Shown: positions 1 through 10,473 of the stretch, in pieces
Layout: each line of letters begins with the position of its first letter
How positions within the stretch are numbered: the stretch's first letter is position 1
DNA from: Orychophragmus violaceus
Taxonomy: Eukaryota; Streptophyta; Magnoliopsida; Brassicales; Brassicaceae
Assembly: GCA_030180135.1 (NCBI GenBank)
Contig: CM058237.1
Span: 44,785,126 to 44,849,125, forward strand
DNA: 64,000 nt
Reading direction: 5' to 3'
Notes under the pieces: model-generated
The model's input: the letters and a program-made list of their open reading frames with translations, nothing else
Told to the model about the DNA's origin: nothing
Databases searched by the model: none
Made by a program: the position numbers and the translations under genes

Positions 1-1
1 A

Positions 2-1204
2 CGTAAATCGACTGAGCTCGATTCTAAGGTCGACATTGCTGGAGAACTTGTGAAGGATTCAGACTACGCGTCGAGTGTCGACCGACACCACTTCAGCGTC
101 GATCGACACTACGGTCGGGCAGAACCAGTTTCAATCAAATCTCATGTTGTTGCTGAAGAGAAGGTTTACAAACCTCTTATACGTTTCACCAGGGAGGATA
201 CAAAGTCTAAACAGGATCTGGATGAGGTAAAATGCATGGAAGTAATGGATAAGAAGCTGAATGAGATTCCACCAGCTGATGTTTCGCGAATTCACCCTTA
301 TCTGCAGAGATATATGAAGAAGATGATCTCCATGGATGGAGATTTAAAAGAAGGGGTGGTAGTGATACCTAAGCAAGTCAGTCCTGTGCTGCTGAATCAG
401 ATTCCAGAGAAGCTACCAGATCCATGTGTATTTGTCCTAGACTGCTCTGTCTTTAAGGACAGCTTCAAGCACTCCTTATGTGACTTGGGAGCTAGTGAGA
501 ATCTCATGCCATACTCTGTGGCTAGGAGAGTGGGATTGACAGACTTCCAGTCGACTAGGATCTCTCTAATCCTAGCTGATCGATCGAAGAGGACTCCAGA
601 AAGAGTTCTTGAGGACATCCCTATCAGAGTTGGAAACTACCTGATTCCAACGGACTTCGTGGTGCTGAAATATGATATGGAACCAGATGATCCTCTGCTA
701 CTTGGCAGATCCTTCTTAGCTACAGCTGGAGCAGTGATTGATGTGAGGCGCGGTCTGATTGATCTCGACCTGGGAGATAAGCATCTGCACTTCGAGATGG
801 ATAAGCTGCAAAAATCCACCATTGACGGTCAAGCTTTTAGTTTTGAGGTGGAGCAAGAAATTCAAATTGGTGAAGCTACAATGTCTGATATTGGAGAAGA
901 GAAGATGGTGGTTCGTCAGGAGTCTACCCTAACGTCTTCAGAGCCTGCAATTGCTCATAAGCAGAAAGCTCGAAACATCAAACACCCACCAAAGCAAAGG
1001 TACGCATCTTTTACACCTTTAATACCTGACTTTATTGCTGTTATTTCAGGGAAACGCTCTATCCCACCCAAGCTTCGCTCCCACTCTGGATCTATTCCCT
1101 CTTTCCTTGGACAAGCTCATGCTGATACCGCCTACAAACCTCCATGGATGAGGAGACTTTCGCAGAGGCACTGTTTGCATCTGTCGACACCCCAAGGAGC
1201 CTGA
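2..1204 (+). CDS. Athila-type Gag-protease polyprotein, 3' part (cut by window edge)
   Basis: The frame is open from base 2, so the true start lies outside the window. About 400 codons are present. The C-terminal half is a retroviral-type aspartic protease with the DLGA active site (Asp codon at 482-484), followed by a conserved LGRSFLATAGAVIDV block and a PPWMRRL tail. The same order is seen in the complete Gag-protease gene at 57899-60463, so this is a relative of that element. Near the N-terminal edge the spacer between Gag and protease carries two in-frame copies of a TCGATCG-type palindrome (74-110), read as Ser-Val-Asp-Arg-His. No reverse transcriptase follows. I see no frame break, but the element is truncated soon after the stop, so it is a relic. 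Confidence 0.85.
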   Translation, partial: RKSTELDSKVDIAGELVKDSDYASSVDRHHFSVDRHYGRAEPVSIKSHVVAEEKVYKPLIRFTREDTKSKQDLDEVKCMEVMDKKLNEIPPADVSRIHPYLQRYMKKMISMDGDLKEGVVVIPKQVSPVLLNQIPEKLPDPCVFVLDCSVFKDSFKHSLCDLGASENLMPYSVARRVGLTDFQSTRISLILADRSKRTPERVLEDIPIRVGNYLIPTDFVVLKYDMEPDDPLLLGRSFLATAGAVIDVRRGLIDLDLGDKHLHFEMDKLQKSTIDGQAFSFEVEQEIQIGEATMSDIGEEKMVVRQESTLTSSEPAIAHKQKARNIKHPPKQRYASFTPLIPDFIAVISGKRSIPPKLRSHSGSIPSFLGQAHADTAYKPPWMRRLSQRHCLHLSTPQGA

Positions 1205-1330
1205 TTTCCTAACCATAGTCAAGCTAACGACTAAAAACAAGGGCTCAATGGGAGGCACCCACTGTTGGGTCAGTTTGTTTTTATTTTTCGTTTTTGGTTT
1301 TGTTTCTTTGATTTTTCAAGTTAGATTTGA
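1205..1330 (+). other. 3' UTR start of the Athila-type fragment
   Basis: After the stop the sequence GGGAGGCACCCACTG parallels GGGAGGCAACCCACC at 60511 in element D, followed by a T-rich stretch in both. Similarity then fades near 1320, where AT-rich CACTA-type sequence begins. Confidence 0.6.
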
Positions 1331-2420
1331 TAAATTATGATGTCAGAAATAGATTTTGGAATTTTAGAAAATTTTAAGTTTATGAATTTTTTTGTATATG
1401 TCAAAACGTTTTTAATGTTTAATTTGTTTTTATATAGTAAATCAAAACGTTGTTTATGTAGAAGTTATGAAAATATTCTTTTTAGAAATTTATATATTTT
1501 TATGGTAATTTTTACATACTTTTAACAATTATAAAATATTATTGATAGTATTTATAAATACTAATGATTTTTTTTCTTAAAATTTTAATTTTTGGGTAAA
1601 TGTATAATAATTTTACAGTATAATTAAATTATAGTACTATTTTGTATTATTAAAATATTTTAAACGTTTAAAAGTTTTAAACCGTTTTGATTTTTTTTTC
1701 GAAATTAAATTTTTTTTATTGATTATTAGGTTGTTTTGATGATTTTATAATCTATTGATTATTAGGTTATTTTATGATTTTATAATACTTTATAAATATT
1801 AGTTTATTTTAATTTATTTTAAAAGTTTTTTTCTCGATTGTTTTACAAGAAATGCCGAAGACCAAAGGATGTTGGTTCGGTTTAGCCAGTATGAACCAAA
1901 AACTGACGTAACGTCTTCTCCATTTATTTCGACACATGTGGAATATGAGGCGAGATTGAAGACTAAAGACGACGTGATCGCCACTTTGCTGACAAACCAA
2001 GAAAAGATGATGACAAGATTCGATGAGGTAGAAGCTAGGTTTGACCAGGAGTACGTGCCGAGGTCGAGGTCAGGGTTGGAGCCGAGATCAGGTTCGGGGT
2101 CAGGGACGGGGACGAGGACGGATTTGTAGATTTGTCGGGTTTGAACAAAAAACTTTTATTTTATGTTTTTAATTTTTTATGAATCTTTTAAATTTTAATA
2201 AAACTTTCGTTTTTAAATTATTTTAAATTTTATTAAAAATTAAATATTTCATAATTAAAAAATTAATAAATTATAACAACTGTCGGTTTTTCGTTGGTTT
2301 TGTAAACCGTCAGTTTTCCGTTGCTTTTCAAAATTTTGTCGATAAGTACCAACAGAAAACCGACGTATTTTAAAAACCATTGTATTTTTTCGTTATTTTC
2401 GAGTTTTTTTTCTTGTAGTG
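1330..2420 (+). mobile_element. CACTA (En/Spm) transposon, 3' end fragment
   Basis: The right end TTTCTTGTAGTG at 2409-2420 is the classic CACTA terminal inverted repeat read outward (CACTACAAGAAA). Upstream, at 2280-2370, lie repeated subterminal motifs of the type CCGTCAGTTTTCCGTTG and CAGAAAACCGACG, as expected for transposase binding sites. A degraded coding patch is at 1820-2129. No matching left CACTA end is visible, so the element is 5' truncated and the left limit is approximate. The stretch 1330-1820 is AT-rich and holds no gene I can support. Confidence 0.7.
1836..2129 (+). pseudogene. Possible CACTA transposase C-terminus remnant
   Basis: A short frame beginning at 1869 encodes a charged, probably coiled-coil segment followed by a Ser/Gly/Arg-rich tail ending at 2129. 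The overlapping frame just upstream (about 1852-1910) reads KTKGCWFGLAS, similar to the KKxRxFGLGS segment near the C-terminus of plant En/Spm transposases. The two frames are offset, implying a frameshift. It lies inside the CACTA fragment upstream of the subterminal repeats, where the C-terminus is expected. The family assignment rests on this short resemblance and on position. Confidence 0.4.
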
Positions 2421-2756
2421 GGGGTTGATGATGGTCTAAGTCTACCGCAAAGTAGTCGTATGTCATTTTTTGTAAGATTTCACATTTCTAAAAATTCTGG
2501 ACGTAATATATAAAACTAGTGGTTCAGAGAGTGTTTACCCTCTCTCATAGTATAATTAGACCATCCCCAGTTGACGATATGGACCTAACTGAAACATTAC
2601 AATTTTTTTTTAAATGTGACGACCAGGATACATTATAAAATTATTCGTTTTTAAATGAAATAAAAATAGAATTTATTTGGCCCAATGATCAATGTTTTAA
2701 AGGTTTTTACACTAGGTTTGAGATTCGATTCCAAAATTGCAGTTTAGCCAGATAAT
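2421..2756. other. Non-coding stretch before element A
   Basis: No gene is supported. Bases 2550-2575 (TTAGACCATCCCCAG) resemble the left end of the Harbinger-type MITE at 46972, but no partner end is visible. The last five bases, ATAAT (2752-2756), are the left target-site duplication of element A. Confidence 0.5.
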
Positions 2757-3293
2757 TGTTAGAGTCAAGATTAGCACTTTCCTAAAAGGCCTATTCATGA
2801 GTTTAGGTCGGCCCAGAATGGAAAGTCAGAACAAGGCCCAAGTCGGTAAAACTTAGGTTTAACCCGACTCGGACAACCGGCTTACATTAGGGTTTTGGAG
2901 GTGTTAGTCAAAAACAGGACAAAGGCGGCACATAGCGACATCAAGATATGGAAATATTCCATCTTGATAAATCGAGATATTAGGAAAATATTCATGTTTA
3001 TCTCGATTTTCCTTATTTGAAACCGACTTTGTAACCCTATATAAAGGGACCTCTTATCATTCAATAAACTTACGCTTTTCATAATACTTTTGCGTGGGAG
3101 ATCTTAGAGCCGACTTGACCTAAAACTCTCCGGCGACTTAAACTTCTCTTTACCGTTTTATTATATCTCGGAAACCTAAAGTGAAACCCTAATTTCCATA
3201 TTCTCACCGTGTTCTTAAATCCTCTTTTAGAATCCCTTAAGAAAAACTCTAAAACTCTTGCTATCTTCGGAAAGACCGAGTTGAGATCTTACA
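2757..3293 (+). repeat. 5' LTR of gypsy element A
   Basis: 537 bp, TG...CA ends. A TATA box (CTATATAAAG, 3037-3046) implies transcription from about 3070. Downstream are two telobox-like motifs (AAACCCTAA type) at about 3184 and 3246. Two further copies are at 9939-10473 and 15107-15640. Confidence 0.92.
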
Positions 3294-3295
3294 GT

Positions 3296-3313
3296 TGGCG
3301 CCGACTGTGGGGA
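3296..3313 (+). other. Primer-binding site of element A
   Basis: TGGCGCCGACTGTGGGGA lies two bases after the 5' LTR. It has the TGGCGCC start common to plant gypsy elements that prime on a tRNA 3' end. It differs from the tRNA-Asp site of element D. I did not assign the tRNA. Confidence 0.75.
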
Positions 3314-3338
3314 CTTCTAAGAGAAATTTTTGAACGAG

Positions 3339-5370
3339 ATGTCGGGAAACAATAACGAAATCGTTCCGGAAAACCCAAGGGTTGACCTAAGTGATCACGA
3401 GGGAAGTGATTACGACCGAAGTGATCGTGAAGACGACAACGCGGTGCTTGACGGCAAACAGCCGCGAAACAATAAGCCAAGAAAGGGTCGAGACGACGGT
3501 GAACGTATCCCAGCACTCGACGAGGAACAAGTCGCGAAAGACGAAGTTCTAGCAACCCTAATGGCCAAAATCGATTCACAGAACGATTTAATCAGAACGT
3601 TTTCAGAAAGAATTGATTTGTTGCAGACAGAACAAGCTCGGATCCGTTCAGACCAACAATCAAGGAAATTCAAGCGAGAAGTACCTCCAAAGGTAAAAGA
3701 TAAAGTCGCCAGACGACTGATCTACGATACACCTGAAGGAGACCTTCAAGGACAAAGCCGAGATAGCGAGTCCAGAAGCAACTCACGCCGAGAACGCGAT
3801 GAGGATAAACATGAACGAAGCTCGCATCGGAGGGACTCAGAAGAGCCCAAGCGGAGTGCACACCGAGAGCAGGACTGACTGGTACGAGGCAAGGTACTCG
3901 CCCGATAAGGATAAGCGCGGTGATCAAGAAACATGGAATGATCGAGGCTTGCATCATAGACGGAACTCACGACATGAGAACGACTCGCACCGGGATAGCC
4001 ATCGCCATGAGCGAGGTACATCCCACGAGGAAGCTCATAGGACGTCTATCCGCGGAGCAAGCCGTAACCAAGTTGAGAAGCAACTGACGGAGCTCAGAGA
4101 TACCCTAAAGGAGTTAAAAAGCGAGGTGCACAGCGTCAAAGGGTCTGCTCCCGAAATTGATCGGATCATTGAAGAAACTCAAAGGACGCCTTTCACGTCA
4201 CGCATCACAGATACTTACATACGCCAGAAGGAAAAACTCAGACTGCCAATGTACAACGGAACGAAGGATCCTGCTACTCACTTAACAACTTTCAAGATCA
4301 TGGCGGCCAAAGCGCGGTTCTCGTCGTCCAGAGAATGCGACATCGGTTTTTGTCAGTTATTTTCTGAATCCCTAGAAGGAGATGCACTGACATGGTTTTC
4401 TCGGCTACCACCTAAGTCGATTAACTATTTCTCGGATCTGACAAGAGCTTTCGTAAGGCATCACTTTGCCTATGTAAACAAGGATACGTCGCTGAACGCA
4501 CTGATGTCCATGTCGCAAGAAAAGAAGGAAACATTAAGAACCTTCGTAGACCGGTTTAAGGCAACTATGACACGCACGGAAGCCCCAGATAAATTCACCA
4601 TCGCGGCTCTGACAAACGCCGTCTGGCACGAGTCACCGTTTTATCAGGACCTGGTCGTCAATCCACCGTTAACCATCGAGGACGCCCTCCACCGAGCAAA
4701 GAAGTTTGTAGAATTAGAAGAGAAGAAGGTGGCCCTAGCAAGGAAATTCGGCACGACTAAACATGCCGATAAAAAGGAAGATAGAGAACCCAGGCAGCAT
4801 TACGACAAAGGTGCTAAAGCAACGATGGTCGTCGAAGATACTAACAACAAACCGCGTTTCTCTAAACATTGGAACAAGCAAAGAAAAGAGGGAAAGGAAA
4901 CGAAACAGCAAGCCGCTCCCACCAAGAAAGAAAAATATTGCGAGTATCACAAGGCCACCTCGCACGACACTGCTGAATGTCGGAAACTCAAAAACGCACT
5001 ATACGCCCGACTCTCCGATGAGGAAATCAAGGCGGCAATTGACAGATTGAGGGAGGAATCCGGGCAACGAGAAGAACAAAAGGTTGATGGGCAAGCACCC
5101 AAGCAAGGCAAGCAACATCGGCGTATCAAGAGTATAGCCTTAAAACGTAACCGCGAGGAGGAAGAAGAAGACGGAGATGACGAGGAAACTCCCAAAGTCG
5201 TCCGGAGAATCAACATGATTATGGGCGGTTTAATCTCCGTAAACGATTCAGTTCGGTCAATCAAGTTGTATGAGCGCCTTGCGTTAGCCGCGCAAAATGC
5301 ACCTCAGCCGATCCTATCAGATGATCTCCCCGTCGTTTTCACTGACCAGGATCTCTATGGAACCCATTAA
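3339..5370 (+). pseudogene. Tat-type Gag of element A, frameshifted
   Basis: The first ATG after the primer-binding site is at 3339. The frame runs to a stop at 3878, while the rest of Gag continues from about 3800 in the next frame to a TAA at 5368-5370, so one +1 shift lies between about 3800 and 3878. The N-terminal part is Ser/Arg/Asp-rich with a short coiled coil. The middle (4200-4720) matches the retrotransposon Gag domain (WFSRLPPKSINYFSDLTRAF). A Cys/His knuckle CEYHKATSHDTAEC is at about 4938-4980, followed by a Lys/Glu-rich tail. It would package element RNA in cytoplasmic particles. The TAA at the end interrupts the frame that continues into the protease. Confidence 0.85.
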
Positions 5371-5756
5371 CCTCACAACAATCCACTCGTAGTTGAGTTA
5401 CTGATCGGAAGCTGCCAGGTGTCCCGGATATTAGTCGACACTGGAAGTTCAATAGATCTGATTTTCCTGGACACACTCAAGAAGATGGAGATCAAGGAAG
5501 AGGATATCAAGCAGAAAGCAAAACCGCTCACGGGTTTTACGATTGAAACAACATACACAATTCGAACAATCAAGCTACCGATTTACGCAGGCGGAATTAA
5601 TAAAATGGTGAAGTTCATGTCATCGACAAACCAACCATTTATAATGTTATTCTCGGCACCCCATGGTTATATAGCATGAAGGCGGTATCCTCGACGTATC
5701 ACCAATGTTTAAAGTTCCCAATGCCTAAGGGAATCCAAACGGTTAAAGGATGCTAA
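5371..5756 (+). pseudogene. Aspartic protease remnant of element A
   Basis: In the same frame as gag but after the TAA, the active-site sequence ILVDTGSSIDLIF is seen (Asp codon at 5437-5439). Near 5640 the reading shifts by one base, and the second conserved block (NVILGTPWL) continues in another frame to a TAA at 5754-5756. No reverse transcriptase follows, only repeats. The pro region is therefore truncated, with at least one nonsense change and one frameshift. Confidence 0.8.
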
Positions 5757-5909
5757 AGAGCAAGCCGGTCATGTTTCGCAAGAGATACGTAGGCAGCCTT
5801 AATCGGCACAGTCGCAAAATCTAATAAAATTTTATCTTGCAGCTTATACCGCGTTGAAAGCTCACCAAAGCCAAAACAGGTTAGTCTCTTAAAAATTAAA
5901 ATTCTTAAA
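5757..5909 (+). other. Non-coding block with TACGTAGGCAGCC motif
   Basis: It contains TACGTAGGCAGCC at 5786-5798, a motif also found at 24536-24549 (one base different) and 27166-27179 in Tat-like element B. It marks the change from protease to the 3' repeat region. Confidence 0.5.
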
Positions 5910-6060
5910 GCCGAGTTCTAACTCACAAAATAAAGCCGAGTTCTAACTCGCAAACCAAAATCCGAGTTCTAGCTCGCAAACTTAAGCCGAGTTCTAACTC
6001 GCAAACTAAAGCCGAGTTCTAGCTCGCAAACTTAAGCCGAGTTCTAACTCGCAAAAATCC
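5910..6060 (+). repeat. 25-bp palindrome-bearing tandem repeat (6 units)
   Basis: Six consecutive units of GCCGAGTTCTAACTCGCAAA plus 4-7 variable bases start at about 5910, 5935, 5962, 5986, 6011 and 6036. Each unit has the imperfect palindrome CGAGTTCTAACTCG. Diverged units (CCGAG...CTCGCA) continue to about 6350. Confidence 0.85.
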
Positions 6061-6362
6061 TAACTCCCGAGTTCGCAAAAGCCGAGTCTACGTAACTCGC
6101 AGAAAGCCGAGCATCCAATAAGACTCGCACTAGCATTGTACCCCCTGGCCAGGGGTACGGTCTTCCTTGCACACGAGGTGCACATCGTGAAAAAGAAAAG
6201 CCGAGATCCGTCTCGCATTAAAAAACCGGGCTCGTACCCGTACGTTCTCTGTGATGGGCGATAACAAATAAGCCGAGCATTTTAAGCCTCGCACATTCGT
6301 CCGTCCTCTGAAAAAAGCCGAGCACGCATAAGTCTCGCAAACCGCCTTACGGCAAAAACATG

Positions 6363-6600
6363 TTAAGTCGCTAAATTGTTTAAATTTGTTAATAACAAGT
6401 TTAATACAAGATTAGTCCGATTTAATTACAAATACGTACTTAAGTCGCTAAACTGTTTGAAATTGTCGAAGAACAAGTTTAATACAGGATCAGTGCGACT
6501 TAATTATAAGTACGTATTTTAAATCGCCATCTACTTAAGTTTGTCAAGAACAACTTTAAATACAAGGATATACCGATTCAAATCGCTATCGGTTTTAAAG
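6363..6600 (+). repeat. About 77-bp tandem repeat (3 units)
   Basis: TTAAGTCGCTAAA begins units at 6363 and 6440, with a diverged third at about 6517 (TTTAAATCGCC). Each contains AACAAGTTTAATACA and a TACGTA-containing tail. This is a 3' tandem repeat, as Tat-lineage elements often carry. Confidence 0.75.
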
Positions 6601-6728
6601 CATTGAAAAGCAAACTTAATGTAAACTTGGATTAAAATTAACTTAAACCATCCTCTCGATAGGAGGACGAAAGTCTTACAAAAAGGAAAAGAGTCATCAC
6701 ATCGTTACATAAGATAAACAAAATGCAG

Positions 6729-9437
6729 TTATTCAGTTCCCACTGACGACTTCTCCGGGTCTGCGACTTTCTCAGCCTCATTCCTTTCAGTGATCGGGTC
6801 CTGCGCCTTAGAGACATCACCCAAAGCCGCGACCTGCGAACTGACAGATTGAACGAGATCAGCAGGAACCGCCTCCGGGATCACTCCACGATTGGTCCCA
6901 AACTCATCAATAGTTCCTGGGACATGAGGAGGGGAATCATGGAAAAGGCTCAACAGCGGATGACGAATTGGCGAAAGGATGAAGGTCAACTTCTCCTTAG
7001 TAATGACCTCCAGGTTATCGACCTTGGCGTTAATTTGATCTTCATCGACCACGATTTGATCGAAGACCGACTCGGGAATCGGTACACCTTCCCCGCTGAG
7101 CTTGATCAGACATTTTCTGAGGCCAGAAATTTGAGCTTGCTCGACCTGCAGCTTGACCGCCTTCTCCTGATCATTAACAAAATTCTGGAAGAGATCGAAA
7201 GAAATCTGCGCTTTCGCCCTAACCGCGGCCTCGACACGATTCCTCTCTTTCTGAACCAACTCGGCACAGAATTTCTGCTGACTTTTCCTGTCAGCTTGGA
7301 ACTTAAGGAAATCGGCCTTCGCTTTCTCCTCCGGCAAGTGCAATTTCCTCTCTAGACTCCGAACTTTGCTTTCAAGATCCAAGTTGGCCGCCTCAAGAGC
7401 CTTTTCTCTTCCTTCGCCTTCTCAAGAAGTTTGTCCCGCTTTGTAACAGCATCCGCCATCTTTTGAGCACCCCAGGAACTCTCAAGGGCCACGCGATTTG
7501 AAACCGCAATCATCTAAAAACATAATTTTTGTTAAAAAGTCATCACAAAACAGAAAAGAATCGACAAAGATACTTACTGTTGCCTCAGCTTGCTTCAATT
7601 TGATAATGGCGTCAGAATGAGGCAATTCTTGCAAAACTGGCCAGTCCGATTCGTTCCCTCGCACGCATGTCAGCATGTCGAAGCACGCCCGAGGATTGTT
7701 GATAAGCGGAACTTCGCTCGCATACTGATAAGCAAAGTTGTGAATCGACGGACGGACCTCACCCTCCTTTAACTCGCGCCGAGGTTTGACCAAGACAATT
7801 TCCTTTAGAGAAGAAAAGGGTTTCGTCTTGCCAGCAGAATCGACGACATCTCCATTCACCTCGTAGAATCGTTGCCACGGGTCCTTGGCCTTGGCAGATT
7901 TGTCGAAAACTGTCTTATCGACGAAAACCTCTTGGCCAGGCTTGACCGCCTTGGCGGCCTTTTTTGCCGACCTCTCTTGGATCGACTTGTCTTCGGCAGT
8001 CCTCTTTCAGGACGGAGCCTTAGGTGGGAGCGTGGCAGGCAAAGTCTCCGTATTTGGCTCGACACTCGCTGCGACTCTAGAAGCCTTCCCAACGACATCG
8101 GCCGTTTGGTTGCCGCCTTGAGATAGCACCTCCTTCTCTTTTGCTGACGATTTAGCAGAGGACGAAGATTTGGAAGAAATCTTCTGGGAATAGTCAACCG
8201 ACTCAATTCTTTTCACCTTGCCCATCTTCTTTGGTTTGATGAGTTGTTCAGGGGTAACCTTCGCCTTGGTATTCCACTGGACTGAAATGGAAAAGGAGAA
8301 TTCAGAATTGACAAAAGTATATCGACTTTTGAAAATGAAGAAAAGCAAACCTTTAGAAATCCGCGGAAGAGTTTTGTTTATACGATCCCGAGAGAGATCT
8401 GGCCACTTGCGAAGACCGAGGGACTGGATCTCTTGAAGAATCGGGAAGTAGTTGTCCGGGTACGGCTTGAGAAAAGGATGATGCACTGCATTAACAAAAC
8501 ATAATTAAGTAAATCATCACATTTTATTGACGGCAAACTTGGGACGACATCTACCATAATTCGTATTCCAAGACGTCATGATGAGTTCCCTGTGGTCGTC
8601 AGGAACAACTAACGGAGATAACTCGACATAGAAGTAATATCTCTGCCAGTTGTTGATCTTGTTGGGCGCATCTGTCACTACACGGTTACCGCTCTTGAGT
8701 TTAACCGCGAAACACCCTGGACTAGTTGTCTTCATGGGGTTGATTGAAGTCATTTCCTCGAAGATGCTCACGGTTATCGTGATATCGGCTTCAGCGCCAA
8801 GCACGAGAAGACCCACCATGTGACGAACCGCGACGGCCGAAAGCTGAGAAATGGCGATTTCACGACGATGACAATAGGAGACCAGCAAGTCGGGAAGCGA
8901 GAACCAGCAGCGACAACCCCAAGTGTCGGTGTTGATGAAGTACGACTCATAAAGAGTCATGTACCCTGGTGGGGGATTCCAAGGATGATCAAGCGTACAG
9001 GGGATGAGGAACTTAATCTTTGGATCTGCTCCGCAACCCTGGAGCGTAGACGTCACCGACTTCACAGTGGATCGAGTTTCGAAAACATTGCCAAATGCCT
9101 CGCTGGGAGCACCCGACAACACGGGAAGAGAAGTGTCGTTGCCATCAGAACCATCCTGATCGATATCGATGTCGTCCTCATCATCATCAGAGTCTCGTAA
9201 TTGCGGGATGATAAAATATTGTCGGCCAGAACTCTCAACAGCATCAGTTTGTCGTGATGTCTCATGACGACGCTGGAGCTCTTCAACTTCGAGATGAACA
9301 GGATGATTCCTCAAGTCGGAGGAAGTGCTCGAAGATGTGGAGTCGGAAGAAATAGACCGACGACTCGATGAGTCGTCCGCAGACGAGACGGTAACAACTT
9401 CCTTGTCTTTGTTCCCCGAACAACAGATTAAAGACAT
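6729..9437 (-). pseudogene. Antisense gene of element A (Transposase_28-like domain), decayed
   Basis: The gene reads leftward from ATG at 9437. Exon 1 (9437 to about 8523) has a Ser/Asp-rich N-terminus, then a block with PPGYMTLYESYF, LPDLLVSYCHRREIAISQL and VGLLVLGAE. This fits the plant 'putative gypsy type transposon' domain (PF04195), which is usually found on the antisense strand of Tat elements. Later exons run from 8485 and are joined by recognisable introns, for example GT...AG at 8278-8351 and GTAAGT...TTTTTAG at 7512-7580. The C-terminus (7380-6729) is a Lys/Glu-rich coiled coil. Breaks: an in-frame TGA at 8006-8004 and a frameshift near 7405. The short first intron (about 40 bases) is uncertain. 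The function of this protein family is unknown to me. Confidence 0.7.
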
Positions 9438-9615
9438 GATTTATTGAAGAACAGATGAAGAACGCAAACAACAAATGAAGTTTGATCTAAAATCCTAGAA
9501 ACCTAAGGCTGAGCAACGGCGGAGAAATGATCGGAAAATAAATACCGGCAGAGAGAAAAATTACCTTTTAAACTTCTTCACTTGAGCAAGAATGAAGAAA
9601 TGAGAAGCGAGAGAA

Positions 9616-9627
9616 GATTATTTATGG
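9616..9627 (-). promoter_or_regulatory. Putative TATA box of the antisense gene
   Basis: Read on the minus strand, CCATAAATAATC lies about 180 bases upstream of the antisense ATG. A CT-rich leader follows (CTTCTCTCGCTTCTC). This suggests an own promoter rather than LTR readthrough. The same block is conserved in the duplicate at about 14797-14808. Confidence 0.45.
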
Positions 9628-9918
9628 TGAAAATGACGGCGCAGAGCTCGAGGCAATAATTACCTAGGTGACGCTTCGTATCTCGCACCTATCCGATCGG
9701 TTGAACCAAGGATCAATTCCGGTTTCGTCTGGTTAATTCGAGCATCCACCGGTTCAAGTCTAACTACCCAATTTACCACCGGTCTAAGTCAAGCTGGATC
9801 GGTCCGACAAGTTATGGGCCTAAAAGAAGGGCTCGTCAGATGAAAGATATGGGCCTACAAAATCATTTCTTAAACTATAGGTTAACTCCTCGTAATGCCG
9901 ACTTGAATTCAAGTCGCC

Positions 9919-9938
9919 ACACTGGGGGGGGGGCTTAT
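9919..9938 (+). other. Polypurine tract of element A
   Basis: CACTGGGGGGGGGGCTTAT directly precedes the 3' LTR start at 9939. The G run is the likely plus-strand primer. The duplicate copy at 15085-15106 has a T interrupting it. Confidence 0.75.
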
Positions 9939-10473
9939 TGTTGGAGTCATGATTAACACTTTCCTAAAAGGCCTATTCATGAGTTTAGGTCGGCCCATAA
10001 TGGAAAGTCGGAACAAGGCCCAAGTCGGTAAAACTTAGGTTTAACCCAACTCGGACAACCGGTTACATTAGGGTTTTGGAAGTGTTAGTCAAAAACAGGA
10101 CAAAGGCGGCACATAGCGACATCAAGATAAGGAAATATTCCATCTTGATAAATCGAGATATGAGGAAAATATTCATGTTTATCTCGATTTTCCTTATTTG
10201 AAACCGACTTTGTACCCTATATAAAGGGACCTCTTATCATTCAATAAACTTACGCTTTTCATAATACTTTTGCCTGAGAGATCTTAGAGCCGACTTGACC
10301 TAAAACTCTCCGGTGACTTAAACTTCTCTTTACCGTTTTATTACATCTCGGAAACCTAAAGCGAAACCCTAATTTCCATATTCTCACCGTGTTCTTAAAT
10401 CCTCTTTTAGAATCCCTTAAAAAAAACCCTAAAACTCTTGCTATCTTCGGATAGACCGAGTTGAGATCTTACA
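9939..10473 (+). repeat. 3' LTR of gypsy element A
   Basis: 535 bp, matching 2757-3293 with a few substitutions and small indels. It is followed by the target duplication ATAAT (10474-10478), which matches 2752-2756. Confidence 0.92.

Larger units (their letters stand above)
2757..10473 (+). mobile_element. Gypsy element A: Tat-like, complete ends, lacks pol
   Basis: LTRs at 2757-3293 and 9939-10473 are near-identical and begin TGTT and end ACA. The element is flanked by the 5-bp duplication ATAAT (2752-2756 and 10474-10478). Order inside: primer-binding site, gag, a truncated protease, tandem repeats, a large antisense gene, polypurine tract, LTR. Reverse transcriptase, RNase H and integrase are absent. 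A gag with a Cys/His knuckle of Tat type, 3' tandem repeats and an antisense ORF is typical of the Tat lineage. Multiple frame breaks show the copy is dead. It inserted into sequence that continues as the old Copia element C. Confidence 0.9.
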
